Below, piece after piece: positions 1 through 10,047 of a stretch of 64,000 nt of DNA. The stretch lies in the NCBI RefSeq assembly GCF_019973775.1, contig NZ_AP025032.1, positions 1,178,001 to 1,242,000 on the forward strand, written 5' to 3'. Within the stretch, counting starts at the first letter, position 1; each line of letters begins with the position of its first letter. The notes under the pieces are model-generated. The model ran no database searches and had not been told where the DNA came from. It was given only the letters and a program-made list of their open reading frames with translations. The DNA is from Aureimonas sp. SA4125 (lineage in GTDB: Bacteria; Pseudomonadota; Alphaproteobacteria; Rhizobiales; Rhizobiaceae). The translations under genes and the position numbers were made by a program.

Positions 1-125
1 CCTTACGTCAGAATCGGGCTTGCCCCACGGGGCCGTGAGCATGAATTCATATCACCATCAGCCTTTAGACGTAAGATGCGGGCGGGTTGCCGACTTTGCT
101 CGGCCGGGTTGCCTTGCCTGGTGTC

Positions 126-1946
126 CTAGCCAAACACGCTCGCTCCGGAATTGGCAGCACCCACGGCGAGACGGAACGGCGCGAACAGCTCGCGGCCGAT
201 GCCGAACTCGTTGCCGCTGAGGTCGACTTCGGCGGTCTGGCGCATGGCGAGCTCGGCTGGGTCGACGAGGAGCTCCAGCGTGCCGGCATCGCCATCGAGG
301 CGGATCATGTCGCCCTCGCGGATCTTGCCGATCATCCCGCCGGCCTTGGCCTCCGGCGTCACGTGAATGGCCGCCGGGACCTTGCCGGAGGCACCCGACA
401 TGCGCCCGTCGGTGACGAGGGCCACCTTCTGGCCGCGGTCAAGGAGAATGCCGAGGAAGGGCGTCAGGTTGTGCAGTTCGGGCATGCCGTTCGACTGCGG
501 GCCCTGGAAGCGCACCACGGCGATGAAGTCTCCGGTCAGCGTGCCGGCCTGAAAGGCCGCCGAGAGCTCGCCCTGGGTGTGGAAGATTTTTGCCGGCGCC
601 TCGACGAGGCGACGCTCCGGCTTGACGGCGGAAACCTTGATCACGGCGTGGCCGATATTGCCCTGGAGCATGCGCAGGCCGCCATTGGCTGAGAAGGGCT
701 TGTCGCCGGTCGTCAGGACCATGGGATCGCCGCTCTCCGGCGGTGCCGGCTGGCGAATGACGGATTGGCCGTCCGCGGCGAGCTTCGCCTCGATCGCATA
801 GGGCCTGAGGCCCGCGCCCCAGGCCGTGCGGACGTCGTCGTGGAGGAGGCCGCGGTCGAGCAGTTCGCGGATGAGGAAACCCATGCCGCCGGCAGCGTTG
901 AAATGGTTCACGTCCGACAGCCCGTTGGGATAGACGCGGGCGAGCAGCGGCGTCGCGTCCGAGAGGTCGGAAATGTCCTGCCAGGTCAGCTGGATGCCGG
1001 CCGCCGCCGCCATCGCGAGGAGATGCAGCGTATGGTTGGTCGAGCCGCCGGTGGCGTGCAGGCCGACGACGCCGTTCACCACGGCGCGCTCGTCGACGAC
1101 GAGGCCGGCCGGCGTGTACTCGTTGCCGAGGGCCGTGATCGCCAGCGCGCGCTTCGTCGCTTCCTTGGTCAGGGCGTCGCGCAGCGGCGTGTTCGGGTTG
1201 ATGAAGGAGGAGCCCGGCGTGTGCAGGCCCATGATCTCCATCAGCATCTGGTTGGAATTGGCGGTGCCGTAGAACGTACAGGTGCCCGGCCCATGATAGG
1301 ATTTGGATTCCGATTCCAGGAGCTCCGGACGGCCGACCTTCCCCTCTGCATAGAGCTGGCGGATCCGCGCCTTCTCGTCGTTCGGCAGGCCCGTGGTCAT
1401 CGGTCCCGCCGGCACGAAGATCGCCGGCAGGTGGCCGAAGGTGAGGGCGGCGATGACGAGACCGGGCACGATCTTGTCGCAGACGCCGAGATATACGACG
1501 GAATCGAACATGTCGTGGCTGAGGCCGACGGCCGCCGACATGGCGATGACGTCGCGCGAAAACAGGCTGAGCTCCATGCCGGCCTGTCCCTGCGTGACGC
1601 CGTCGCACATCGCCGGAACGCCGCCGGCGACCTGCGCCGTGCCGCCGACCTCGCGCGCTGCCGCGCGGATGAGTTCGGGATAGCGCTCGAAGGGCTGATG
1701 GGCCGAGAGCATGTCGTTGTAGGCGGTGATGATGCCGAGATTGGGCGTCTGGGTGCCGGACAGGCGCTCCTTGTCGGTCGGTCCGCAGGCGGCAAATCCA
1801 TGCGCGAGATTGCCGCAGGACAGCGTCGAGCGCTTCGGCCCGGCCGCGCCCTTGGCGCGGATGCGGCTGAGATAGAGGTCACGGGTCGGGCGCGAGCGCT
1901 CGCGAATCCGGTCGGTGATCTCGTCGATGCGACGGTCTACGGTCAT
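126..1946 (-). CDS. edd: Phosphogluconate dehydratase (Entner-Doudoroff)
   Basis: This 606-residue cytosolic enzyme dehydrates 6-phosphogluconate to 2-keto-3-deoxy-6-phosphogluconate, the committed Entner-Doudoroff step. It belongs to the IlvD/Edd iron-sulfur dehydratase family. The family signature CDKIVPG is at about residues 156-162, another conserved Cys lies in MCDGVTQGQ near residue 114, and the C-terminal signature [11 protein letters not shown] is near residue 515. The length is typical for Edd. I chose the ATG at 1946 because the protein then begins [14 protein letters not shown], as Edd proteins do; the frame stays open further upstream, but that part overlaps pgl in another frame. 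It is the last gene of the zwf-pgl-edd operon. The eda aldolase partner is not in the window. Confidence 0.97.
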   Translation of the reverse strand: MTVDRRIDEITDRIRERSRPTRDLYLSRIRAKGAAGPKRSTLSCGNLAHGFAACGPTDKERLSGTQTPNLGIITAYNDMLSAHQPFERYPELIRAAAREVGGTAQVAGGVPAMCDGVTQGQAGMELSLFSRDVIAMSAAVGLSHDMFDSVVYLGVCDKIVPGLVIAALTFGHLPAIFVPAGPMTTGLPNDEKARIRQLYAEGKVGRPELLESESKSYHGPGTCTFYGTANSNQMLMEIMGLHTPGSSFINPNTPLRDALTKEATKRALAITALGNEYTPAGLVVDERAVVNGVVGLHATGGSTNHTLHLLAMAAAAGIQLTWQDISDLSDATPLLARVYPNGLSDVNHFNAAGGMGFLIRELLDRGLLHDDVRTAWGAGLRPYAIEAKLAADGQSVIRQPAPPESGDPMVLTTGDKPFSANGGLRMLQGNIGHAVIKVSAVKPERRLVEAPAKIFHTQGELSAAFQAGTLTGDFIAVVRFQGPQSNGMPELHNLTPFLGILLDRGQKVALVTDGRMSGASGKVPAAIHVTPEAKAGGMIGKIREGDMIRLDGDAGTLELLVDPAELAMRQTAEVDLSGNEFGIGRELFAPFRLAVGAANSGASVFG

Positions 1947-2011
1947 TGGGTCATCCTTTGTCGGGTGAGAGGCGGTCCTGTCGGGAGAGGACCGTCTCGT
2001 CGTTCGAAGGC

Positions 2012-2737
2012 TCAGTCGGTCGCGACAGGGGCCGCATCGGTCGCGAGCGGGGCCCAGAAAATCTCCAGCGGCCGTTCGCGGGGCGCGCGCAACACGGCGC
2101 GAATCGGCAGGTCGAGTTCCGATCCCGGACTTTGCGCCGCCTCGAGCACGCCGAGTTTTTCCGCTCCCTCGACATGAAGCACCAGCAGGCGGGCATCGAT
2201 GAGGCGCGACAGGGTCAGCGTCACCCGCGGCTCGCCGGCGCCGGGCGCGCGCATGATGGCGATAGACTTCGGATTGGTCGGATCGATGGCGGTGGCGAGC
2301 GTATCGCCCCCGGGAAAGAAGGAGGCGGTATGCCCATCGGTCCCCATGCCGAGGACGACGACGTCGAAGGGCCGTCCCAGCCCGCCCAGCCGCGCGCAGA
2401 GGGTCTCCTCGACATCCTCCGGGGCTTCCGCGGCTTCGTAGAGCGGTTCGAAATGCGCGGCGGCGGCCGGACCCTTCAGGAAATGCCGGCGCAGAAACCC
2501 GGCATTGGAGCGCGCGTGGTCTTCGCCGACCCACCGCTCGTCGACGAGCGTGACCGTGACGGCGGACCAGTCCAGATCGATCGCCGAGAGCTTCTGGAGA
2601 AAAAGCTCAGGCGTCGATCCACCCGAAACGGCAAGGCTTGCCGAGCCGTTGATGGCGATTCCTCCGGCCAGCACCGCAGCGACGCCGGTCGCCAGGGCTT
2701 CCGCCAGCGCCTCCCTCGACCCGTAGCGATGCAGCAC
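2012..2737 (-). CDS. pgl: 6-phosphogluconolactonase
   Basis: This enzyme hydrolyses 6-phosphogluconolactone to 6-phosphogluconate, linking Zwf to Edd. The protein has about 241 residues and belongs to the glucosamine/galactosamine-6-phosphate isomerase superfamily. Family motifs are visible: SGGSTPELF near the N-terminus, VDERWV in the middle, and [14 protein letters not shown], which forms the active site. I chose a GTG start at 2737 because GGAGAG stands a few bases upstream and the family-like sequence ([15 protein letters not shown]) begins there. An ATG at 2791 would add 18 residues with no family similarity that I recognise. It lies between zwf and edd with short gaps (85 and 65 bp), so co-transcription is likely. 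Confidence 0.93.
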   Translation of the reverse strand: MLHRYGSREALAEALATGVAAVLAGGIAINGSASLAVSGGSTPELFLQKLSAIDLDWSAVTVTLVDERWVGEDHARSNAGFLRRHFLKGPAAAAHFEPLYEAAEAPEDVEETLCARLGGLGRPFDVVVLGMGTDGHTASFFPGGDTLATAIDPTNPKSIAIMRAPGAGEPRVTLTLSRLIDARLLVLHVEGAEKLGVLEAAQSPGSELDLPIRAVLRAPRERPLEIFWAPLATDAAPVATD

Positions 2738-2822
2738 GGCGCTCTCCTTCCAGTGTCGGGCCCGGCATGGTGCCGGGAATCTCTCTGCCAAGCACCTCCC
2801 GCGGGAGGGACCCGCGCGGTCG

Positions 2823-4301
2823 CTATTCCGGCTCGTGCCAGGTCCGCCCGTCGCGCTCGATGAGGGCGATCGACGAGGAGGGGCCCCAGGTGCCGGCGGT
2901 GTAGCCCTGCGGCTTCAATCCCTTGTCGGCCCAGGCGTTGAGGATGGGGTCGACCCATTCCCACGCCGCCTCGACCTCGTCGCGGCGCATGAACAGCGTC
3001 TGGTTGCCGCGGATCACGTCCATCAGGAGGCGCTCGTAGGCGTCGGGATTGCGGGTCTGGAAGGACGCGGCGAAGCTCATGTCGAGAGGCACGTGCCGGA
3101 GACGCATGCCGCCGGGGCCCGGATCCTTGATCATCAGCCACTGCTTGACACCCTCGTCCGGCTGCAGCCGCATCACCAGCTGGTTCTGCTGCACATTGCC
3201 GGCACTGGCGTCGAAGATCGAGTGGGGGATCGGCCGGAAGGTGACGATGATCTCCGACATGCGCTGCGACAGGCGCTTGCCGGTCCTGAGGTAGAAGGGC
3301 ACGCCGGCCCAGCGCCAGTTCTCGATCTCGACCTTCAGCGCGACGAAGGTCTCGGTATCGCTGTCGCCGTCGTTCAGGTCGTCGATATAGCCCTTCACCG
3401 CCGCGCCTTTGGAGGCACCGGCCTTGTACTGGCCGCGTACCGTCCGCTGCTCGACGTTGCCGGTGCCGATCGGGCGAAGCGCGCGCAGAACCTTCAGCTT
3501 CTCGTCCCGCAAGGCGTCGGCATTCATCGCCGAGGGCGGCTCCAGCGCGACGAGGCAAAGCAGCTGCAGCATATGGTTCTGCACCATGTCGCGCAGCGCG
3601 CCGGCCTTGTCGTAGTAGCTGGTCCGTCCCTCCAGTCCGACCTCCTCGGCCACCGTGATCTGAACGTGGTCGATATATCCCGACTTCCACACCGGCTCGT
3701 ACAGCATGTTGGCAAAGCGCAGCGCCATCAGGTTCTGCACGGTCTCCTTGCCGAGATAGTGGTCGATGCGGAAGACCTGCTCCTCGCGGAAATGCCGGCC
3801 GATCGTGTCGTTCAGCGCCCGCGCCGATTCCAGATCGCGCCCGACCGGCTTTTCGACGACGAGGCGGGTCTTCTCGTTGGCCAGACCCTTTTCCGCGATC
3901 TTGCTGGCGAGGTCGGCAAACAATGACGGGCCGACGGCGAGATAGAACGCGCGGATGCGGTTGGTGCCGACCTCGTCGAGCAGGCCCTTGAGAGCATCCC
4001 AGCCGGTGTCGGAACGGGCATCGACCTCGCGATAATGCAGACGCGAGAGAAAGCGGTCGACTGATTCGGAGTCGCGATCCTCCGGCTTCACATAGGCCTC
4101 GATCGCGTTCCGGGCGAAGGCGCGATAGTCCTCGTCGGAGATGTAGGTTCGGGAGGCGCCGATGATCCGCGACTCCGCCGGGATCTGCCCGTCATGGTCA
4201 CGGTGATAGAGCGCCGGCAGGAGCTTGCGCTCGGCGAGGTCGCCGTTTCCACCGAAGACGATGTAGTCGAAAATCTCGACCGGAATGATCTGGCTGGACA
4301 T
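2823..4301 (-). CDS. zwf: Glucose-6-phosphate 1-dehydrogenase
   Basis: This cytosolic enzyme oxidises glucose-6-phosphate to 6-phosphogluconolactone with NADP or NAD and feeds the Entner-Doudoroff and pentose phosphate routes. The protein has 492 residues, the normal size. The Rossmann motif GGNGDLAERKLLPALY is at residues 17-32. The substrate-binding and catalytic signature RIDHYLGKE is at about 178-186. EKPVGRDL near 150 is also conserved. The ATG at 4301 follows a TTG codon that could be read as a start one codon earlier; the ATG is preferred. It is the first gene of the minus-strand zwf-pgl-edd operon, with a palindromic operator candidate at 4338-4366 upstream. Confidence 0.97.
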   Translation of the reverse strand: MSSQIIPVEIFDYIVFGGNGDLAERKLLPALYHRDHDGQIPAESRIIGASRTYISDEDYRAFARNAIEAYVKPEDRDSESVDRFLSRLHYREVDARSDTGWDALKGLLDEVGTNRIRAFYLAVGPSLFADLASKIAEKGLANEKTRLVVEKPVGRDLESARALNDTIGRHFREEQVFRIDHYLGKETVQNLMALRFANMLYEPVWKSGYIDHVQITVAEEVGLEGRTSYYDKAGALRDMVQNHMLQLLCLVALEPPSAMNADALRDEKLKVLRALRPIGTGNVEQRTVRGQYKAGASKGAAVKGYIDDLNDGDSDTETFVALKVEIENWRWAGVPFYLRTGKRLSQRMSEIIVTFRPIPHSIFDASAGNVQQNQLVMRLQPDEGVKQWLMIKDPGPGGMRLRHVPLDMSFAASFQTRNPDAYERLLMDVIRGNQTLFMRRDEVEAAWEWVDPILNAWADKGLKPQGYTAGTWGPSSSIALIERDGRTWHEPE

Positions 4302-4337
4302 CAAGGCCTTTCCCAGCGGCTTTCGCGCTGCGATATG

Positions 4338-4366
4338 CTAATCGAAACCGATTAGTCTAATCGATT
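4338..4366. promoter_or_regulatory. Operator candidate upstream of zwf
   Basis: Two related palindromic sites lie 37-65 bp upstream of the zwf start. The first is CTAATCG-AAAC-CGATTAG (4338-4355), a perfect 7-bp inverted repeat. The second is CTAATCGATT (4357-4366), which contains the palindrome AATCGATT. Central-CG palindromes of this kind are typical of LacI-family operators, and sugar operons are often controlled by LacI-, RpiR- or GntR-type repressors. No candidate regulator gene lies next to the operon in this window, so the binding protein is unknown. Confidence 0.5.
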
Positions 4367-4445
4367 GAAAAACTCCAGTGGATCGAACCTTCCGGAGCGT
4401 ATCTCTTATGCATGGCAAGCCTCGCGCCAAGCTCTCCTGACGCCG

Positions 4446-5726
4446 TCACAGCCGATCCCGCAGGGAATACCAGGTCATGGCGAGGAACAGGAGCGGGTGG
4501 CGCAAAGACCTGCCGCCCGGAAAAGCCGGGATCTTCAGCGCTTCGAAGTCGGCGAGCCGGTCGCGGTTGCCGGTGATCCGGTCGGCATAGAGCCGGCCGG
4601 TAAAGTTCGCCAGCATCACCCCATGCCCGGAAAAGCCGCCGATGGCGGTGATGCCGGGCTCGACGACCCTGACATAGGGCATGCGCACCATGGTGATGCC
4701 GACCGATCCGCCCCAGGCATGGGTGATCGGCACGTCCCTCAGATGCGGGTAGATCTCGGCGATCTGGCGGCGGATGTGGTGTGACATGTCGCCGGCGGCC
4801 GTCGTGTAGGCCTCGCGGCCCCCGAACAGGAGACGCCCATCGCGAGACTTGCGGAAATAGCGCACGACGAAGCGCGAATCGTCGACGGACTCACCGCCCG
4901 GCAGCACGCGATCCGGCTCCTCGAGCGGCGCGGTGGCGCCGATGAAGGAGCGGATCGGCATGATATGGCGCGCCGCCTCGCGGTTGAGATCGCCGCCATG
5001 GGCATTGGTGGCGATCAGCGCCCGGTCGGCGCGGATGGTGCCGCGCGCCGTCGTGGCGATGACGCCGCCAACGCCCGTGAGCGAGACGACCGGCGTCTCC
5101 TCGAAGAGTTGCGCGCCGGCCTCGGCGGCGACGCGGGCGGTGCCGACGAGAAGCTTCAGGGGATGGATGTGCCCCGTGCCGGTGTCGCGCGTGCCGCCGA
5201 AATAGGCCGACGATCCAAGCCGCTCTTGCGTCTCGGCCCGGTCCATTAGCGTGATGTGGGGGTAGCCGTAGCGGGTGGCGAGTTCCTCGGCGTTTTCGGC
5301 ATAGTCCTTCACCAGCCTCTGCCGGTGCGCGACGGAGAGCTGCCCCTCGGCATAGTCGATGTCGATGGCGTGGACGCTGGAGAATTCGAGGAGATGGGCT
5401 TTCGCCTCTTCGGCGAGATCGAACAGCGCCTTCGTCCGCTCGAATCCGTAGGTCGGTTCGAGATCCCCCGTCCACAGCCGATGCCCGGTGTTGAGCTGGC
5501 CGCCATTGCGCCCGGACGCCCCGTCGCCGAAGCGATGCCCTTCGAGCACCGCGACGCTGACGCCGCGTGCGGCAAGCTGGGCCGCCGCGGAAAGGCCGGT
5601 ATAGCCGCCGCCGACGACGAGGACGTCGACCTTGAGGTCGCCGTCGAGCCGAGGATAACGCGGCCTCTCGACGGAATCCTCGTACCAGGAGCGGCCCGGC
5701 GAGATCGGCGACTGGTAGTCCGCCAT
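4446..5726 (-). CDS. puuB: FAD-dependent gamma-glutamylputrescine oxidase-like protein
   Basis: This is a DAO-family flavin oxidoreductase of 426 residues. By family and context it is likely to oxidise gamma-glutamylputrescine to the aldehyde, releasing ammonia and hydrogen peroxide (Puu pathway). The N-terminal dinucleotide-binding motif VVGGGYTGLSAA is at about residues 36-47, followed by GASGRNGGQ (FAD-contacting in this family) near 69-77. The C-terminal part has GGFSGHGV, typical of DAO enzymes. Its ATG overlaps the stop codon of puuA (TGATG at 5728-5724), implying translational coupling. The assignment rests on the glutamine-synthetase-like gene directly upstream; the substrate is inferred. 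Confidence 0.85.
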   Translation of the reverse strand: MADYQSPISPGRSWYEDSVERPRYPRLDGDLKVDVLVVGGGYTGLSAAAQLAARGVSVAVLEGHRFGDGASGRNGGQLNTGHRLWTGDLEPTYGFERTKALFDLAEEAKAHLLEFSSVHAIDIDYAEGQLSVAHRQRLVKDYAENAEELATRYGYPHITLMDRAETQERLGSSAYFGGTRDTGTGHIHPLKLLVGTARVAAEAGAQLFEETPVVSLTGVGGVIATTARGTIRADRALIATNAHGGDLNREAARHIMPIRSFIGATAPLEEPDRVLPGGESVDDSRFVVRYFRKSRDGRLLFGGREAYTTAAGDMSHHIRRQIAEIYPHLRDVPITHAWGGSVGITMVRMPYVRVVEPGITAIGGFSGHGVMLANFTGRLYADRITGNRDRLADFEALKIPAFPGGRSLRHPLLFLAMTWYSLRDRL

Positions 5727-7138
5727 CAGACGCTCAACAGCAGGAATTCGCGTTCCCAGGGGCTGATCACCTGCATGAAGGTCTCGAACTCGCCCCGCTT
5801 GATGCCGGCATAGGTGCCGACGAAATCGCGCGAGAAGACGTCATGGAAGGCCGGCTCGGCCTCGAACGCCGCGACCGCTTCGAGGAGGCCGCGCGGCAGC
5901 GAGATCACGCCGTCCTCGTTCACCGTCTTGTCGGTCGGCTGATCCGGCTCCAGGCCTTCGGCCATGCCGAGATAGCCGCAGGCGAGCGATGCGGCGAGCG
6001 CAAGATAGGGATTGGCGTCGGAGGAGGGCAGGCGGTTCTCGACCCGCCGCCCGGAAGCGTCCGAGGTCGGCACGCGAAACGCCGTGGTCCGGTTGTCGTA
6101 GCCCCAGGCGTTGTTGGTCGGTGCCGACATGCCATAGGTCAGCCGCCGGTAGGAGTTCACATAGGGCGCCATCATGATCAGCGCCGCGGGCACGTAGCGC
6201 TGCATCCCGCCGATGAAGTTGTAGAACAGCTTCGAGGGCGTGCCGTCGACTTCGGAAAAGATGTTCTGGCCGCTGCGCTGGTCGATCACCGACTGGTGGA
6301 TGTGCATCGCCGAGCCCGGCTGGCCCTGGATGGGCTTGGCCATGAAGGTCGCGTAGATCCCGTGCTTCAGCGCCGCCTCGCGGATGGTCCGCTTGAACAT
6401 GAAGACCTGGTCGGCAAGCTCGATCGGATTGCCGTGGCGCAGGTTGATCTCGAGCTGGGCGGCGCCGTCCTCGTGGATCAGCGTGTCGATCTCGAGCCCC
6501 TGCGCCTCCGAGAAATGGTAGATGTCGTCGATCAGCTCGTCGAATTCGTTGACCCCGCCGATCGAATAGGCCTGGCCGCTCTGAATCTGCCGCCCGGAAC
6601 GCCCGGTCGGCGGGGTCAGCGGATAGTCCGGATCGACGTTCTTGGAGACGAGATAGAACTCGATCTCGGGCGCCACGATCGGCTGCCAACCCCGGTTCTC
6701 GTAGAGCGCCATCACGCGTTTCAAGACGTTGCGGGGAGTGTAGCCGACGGCGGCGCCCGTCGTGTCGACGAGGTCGCAGATGATCTGCGCCGTCGGATCG
6801 CTCTCCCAGGGCACAAGCGACAAGGTCGACAGGTCAGGCACCAGCTTCAGGTCGCCGTCGTTCGGCGAATAGCGGAACTCGCCGGTCTCTTCCGGGTACT
6901 CGCCGGAAATCGTGTGCATGAACAGCGCCGAGGGCAAAGCCAGCGAGGTGTTGCCGGTAAACTTCTTCGCCGGCATCATCTTGCCGCGGGCAACGCCGGC
7001 AAGGTCGGGCGTGATGCATTCGAGGTCGTCGATGCCGCGGACCGCAAGCCACTGCGCAGCCTCGGCCATCGACTGCACGCCGCGCGTGGAGTCGAGGAAG
7101 GTCGGGCGTGGTTCCTCGTTCAGGCGGAAACGGGTCAT
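5726..7138 (-). CDS. puuA: Glutamine synthetase family protein, likely glutamate-putrescine ligase
   Basis: This is a GS-family ligase of about 470 residues, probably glutamate-putrescine ligase, which makes gamma-glutamylputrescine from putrescine, glutamate and ATP. The catalytic-domain motifs KPIQGQPGSAMHIHQS (ATP and metal binding) and NRTTAFRVPTSD are clear, and APEIEFYL marks the start of the catalytic domain. The sequence GVARGKMMP near the N-terminus is typical of the PuuA-like GS group rather than GlnA. The start at 7138 (MTRFRLNEEPRPTFLDS) matches the usual PuuA N-terminus. An ATG at 7270 would add about 44 basic, low-complexity residues and looks less likely. It is coupled to puuB, and the potFGHI putrescine importer lies 6 kb away. 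Confidence 0.87.
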   Translation of the reverse strand: MTRFRLNEEPRPTFLDSTRGVQSMAEAAQWLAVRGIDDLECITPDLAGVARGKMMPAKKFTGNTSLALPSALFMHTISGEYPEETGEFRYSPNDGDLKLVPDLSTLSLVPWESDPTAQIICDLVDTTGAAVGYTPRNVLKRVMALYENRGWQPIVAPEIEFYLVSKNVDPDYPLTPPTGRSGRQIQSGQAYSIGGVNEFDELIDDIYHFSEAQGLEIDTLIHEDGAAQLEINLRHGNPIELADQVFMFKRTIREAALKHGIYATFMAKPIQGQPGSAMHIHQSVIDQRSGQNIFSEVDGTPSKLFYNFIGGMQRYVPAALIMMAPYVNSYRRLTYGMSAPTNNAWGYDNRTTAFRVPTSDASGRRVENRLPSSDANPYLALAASLACGYLGMAEGLEPDQPTDKTVNEDGVISLPRGLLEAVAAFEAEPAFHDVFSRDFVGTYAGIKRGEFETFMQVISPWEREFLLLSV

Positions 7139-7368
7139 GTCCCGCTTCGAGGGTCCCTGCATCTGGAGGGACGACGCGCTGCCGTCACTCGACCCGCGCT
7201 TGGGCTTTTCGCGTTTGATCTTCGGCCGCGCACTCAAGGGCGGTCTCACGTTTCTGGGGCGGTCTGCCATGCAATCTTTCGGGCTACTCGATTGCCGGCC
7301 AGCATAGACGCTTGGCGTGAGGCGGGAAAGACGCCCCGACAAAGTGCGCTTCCCGGCCCACGGGCCGA

Positions 7369-7398
7369 TTGACGTCCCGGATTAAACGTAGCTACATT
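7369..7398 (+). promoter_or_regulatory. Promoter and palindrome of brnTA
   Basis: TTGACG (7369-7374) and TACATT (7393-7398) are separated by 18 bp and look like a housekeeping promoter. The perfect palindrome GTAGCTAC (7388-7395) overlaps the -10 element and could be the autoregulatory operator. BrnTA systems are known to be repressed by BrnA or the BrnTA complex; that this palindrome is the site is inference. The -10 ends only 5 bp before the brnT ATG. Confidence 0.5.
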
Positions 7399-7403
7399 AA
7401 ATA

Positions 7404-7676
7404 ATGAAGATCACCTTCGATCCGGCGAAGCGTGAAAAGGCTCTGCGCGAGCGCGGGCTGGATTTTCACCGCGCGTCGGAAGTCTTCGATGGTGCGTTCA
7501 CGTCTGCCCCGGACGATCGCTTCGACTATGGTGAGACCCGCATCATTTCTGCAGGATTTCTCGACGGTCGCATGGTCGTGGTCGTGTGGACGCCACGGGG
7601 AGAAACCCGGCACATCATTTCGATGAGGTATTGTCATGCCAAGGAAGAAAAGCGCTGGCGAAAGCGATTGGATTGA
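7404..7676 (+). CDS. brnT: BrnT family toxin
   Basis: This 90-residue protein has the BrnT pattern: an N-terminal ITFDPAKREKALRERGLDF (family: FDP.K...N..KHG..F), a central EVFDG, and the C-terminal HIISMRYCHAKEEKRW resembling the conserved RIISAR.A...E. BrnT proteins are RelE-fold ribonucleases that inhibit translation and are neutralised by BrnA. No Shine-Dalgarno sequence is visible and the predicted -10 element is almost adjacent, so the mRNA may be leaderless. The gene overlaps brnA by 41 bp, the usual toxin-first BrnTA order. Confidence 0.9.
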   Translation: MKITFDPAKREKALRERGLDFHRASEVFDGAFTSAPDDRFDYGETRIISAGFLDGRMVVVVWTPRGETRHIISMRYCHAKEEKRWRKRLD

Positions 7677-7896
7677 TCCCGACGACGCTCCGGAATTGAC
7701 GGACGCGTATTTTGACCGGGCGGATCTCTACCACGGCGAGGTTCTGGTCCGGCGCGGCCGCCCGCCGCTCGATGCGCCGAAGCGGCAGGTCACGCTGCGG
7801 CTGAGCCCGGAGGTGATCGACCACTTCAAGGCCGGCGGGCCCGGCTGGCAGACCCGGATCGACGACGCTCTGCGACAGGTGATCGCCGCCAAATAG
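7636..7896 (+). CDS. brnA: BrnA family antitoxin
   Basis: This 86-residue antitoxin starts inside the 3' end of brnT. The C-terminal half contains a ribbon-helix-helix DNA-binding segment, KRQVTLRLSPEVIDHFKA followed by GWQTRIDDALRQVI, as in BrnA proteins. The N-terminal acidic part (about residues 10-35) is the likely toxin-binding region. The family role is to neutralise BrnT and repress the operon. The gene is followed immediately by a 21-bp tandem repeat array that runs into a long terminator hairpin. Confidence 0.9.
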   Translation: MPRKKSAGESDWIDPDDAPELTDAYFDRADLYHGEVLVRRGRPPLDAPKRQVTLRLSPEVIDHFKAGGPGWQTRIDDALRQVIAAK

Positions 7897-7920
7897 GCAC
7901 AGCCGGAGGCCACCAGGTAA

Positions 7921-7998
7921 GCGCGGCCGGAGGCCAGGTAAGCGCGGCCGGAGGCCAGACAGGCGCGGCCGGAGGCCAGACAGGCGCGGCCGGAGGGG
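7921..7998. repeat. 21-bp tandem repeat array
   Basis: The unit GCGCGGCCGGAGGCCAG plus four variable bases occurs at 7921-7941, 7942-7962 and 7963-7983, with a partial copy at 7984-7998 and a diverged copy at 7898-7920. The second and third copies are identical. Each unit contains GGCCGGAGGCC, a near palindrome. The last copy forms the left side of the terminator stem at 7990-8029, so the terminator may have arisen from, or seeded, the repeats. Confidence 0.85.
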
Positions 7999-8029
7999 CG
8001 CGCGATCGAAGCGACGCGCGCCCCTCCGG
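7990..8029 (+). terminator. 15-bp-stem terminator after brnTA
   Basis: CCGGAGGGGCGCGCG (7990-8004) pairs perfectly with CGCGCGCCCCTCCGG (8015-8029) around a 10-nt loop and is followed by ATTTT. It separates brnTA from the convergent minus-strand genes and could stop transcription from both sides. The very GC-rich 15-bp stem is unusually strong and the T-run is short. Confidence 0.75.
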
Positions 8030-8079
8030 ATTTTGGCCCTTTCAGCCTTCGCCCAGAGGCGGGGCCGGAACGAAAACGG

Positions 8080-8340
8080 TCAGCCGTTCGTCTTGACGAT
8101 CACCGGGATCAGCAGATCCCCCCAGTTGCCGTTGCCCGAATGATGCCGCGCCGAGCGCACCAGTTCGACCGAGACGCCGGCCTCGACCGCCTTCATCACC
8201 GACTGGTTCAGCCGGTGCAGGTCGTTGGCGAGCATCCGGATCGCCGTCTGCTGCGCCTCGTCCATGGCCGAGGACTGCTCCTCGGCGCGTTCCTTGACGC
8301 GGGTGCGGGGGCGGTTCGTTTCCAGCGAAATCGCGCTCAT
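8080..8340 (-). CDS. Conserved small protein downstream of aceA
   Basis: This is an 86-residue soluble protein with no signal peptide or membrane segment. It is mostly helical in appearance, with an acidic/basic central stretch (KERAEEQSSAMDEAQQTA) and a C-terminal part containing WGDLLIPVIVK. It lies 48 bp downstream of aceA on the same strand and has GGAGAGAAACG just before its ATG, so it is probably co-transcribed with aceA. I do not recognise a characterised family. A small gene after aceA recurs in related genomes as far as I recall, but I cannot verify that here. No function is proposed. Confidence 0.7.
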   Translation of the reverse strand: MSAISLETNRPRTRVKERAEEQSSAMDEAQQTAIRMLANDLHRLNQSVMKAVEAGVSVELVRSARHHSGNGNWGDLLIPVIVKTNG

Positions 8341-8388
8341 CGTTTCTCTCCTCGATTGTCTGTTGATGCGTGGGAGCGGGCCGGGCGC

Positions 8389-9690
<1,302 letters not shown>

Positions 9691-10047
9691 CGCGGCTCTT
9701 CTCCATCGGTCCGTTACGCAATGTGACACGGCGGTCTGTATCGCGTTCCATCACTGGATAGGCTGGTGCCGGCGCCGCAGACAGAAGATACTGCTTGATC
9801 TCGCGTGCTTTCGGGTCGGCTTGTCGGCGTTTGTGACAGCCGCGATTGTCATTTTGTAAAAGCCTGTCAGACTTCTGCAGCGACAATGCCGCGGGGCATG
9901 CGGTGTGGCGGGGCGACCACAACGCCGCGATTTCGGCGCAAGTTGATAGTTTTGCAGCATAATCGCGGAACCGCTTCATGAATTTAAACACATTTCGGCG
10001 ATGCTTGCGCTTCACCCCGGCAGATGGCCGGATGTCGCGTGGAGTGA
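9691..10047. promoter_or_regulatory. aceA / regulator divergent intergenic region
   Basis: This stretch of about 357 bp between aceA and the downstream small ORF and scfR-like gene holds no gene that I can support. It contains the near palindrome TTTTGTAAAA (9852-9861) and a related AT-rich TTTTGCAGCATAAT further right. In ScfR/RamB-type systems the regulator binds TTTGCAAA-like sequences in front of glyoxylate genes, so these are candidate binding sites. No clear promoter hexamers were found. Confidence 0.4.

Noticed and set aside
765..2177. Long plus-strand open frame opposite edd and pgl
   Set aside because: It is antisense to a clear enzyme gene; its length results from high GC and it shows no domain.
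126..2534. Edd reading frame extended to 2534 (802 codons)
   Set aside because: The part before 1946 overlaps pgl out of frame, has shadow-like Arg/Ala composition and no similarity to Edd; the family start is at 1946.
5843..7372. 509-codon plus-strand frame antisense to puuA
   Set aside because: Antisense shadow of a well-supported GS-family gene with Arg/His/Val-rich translation.
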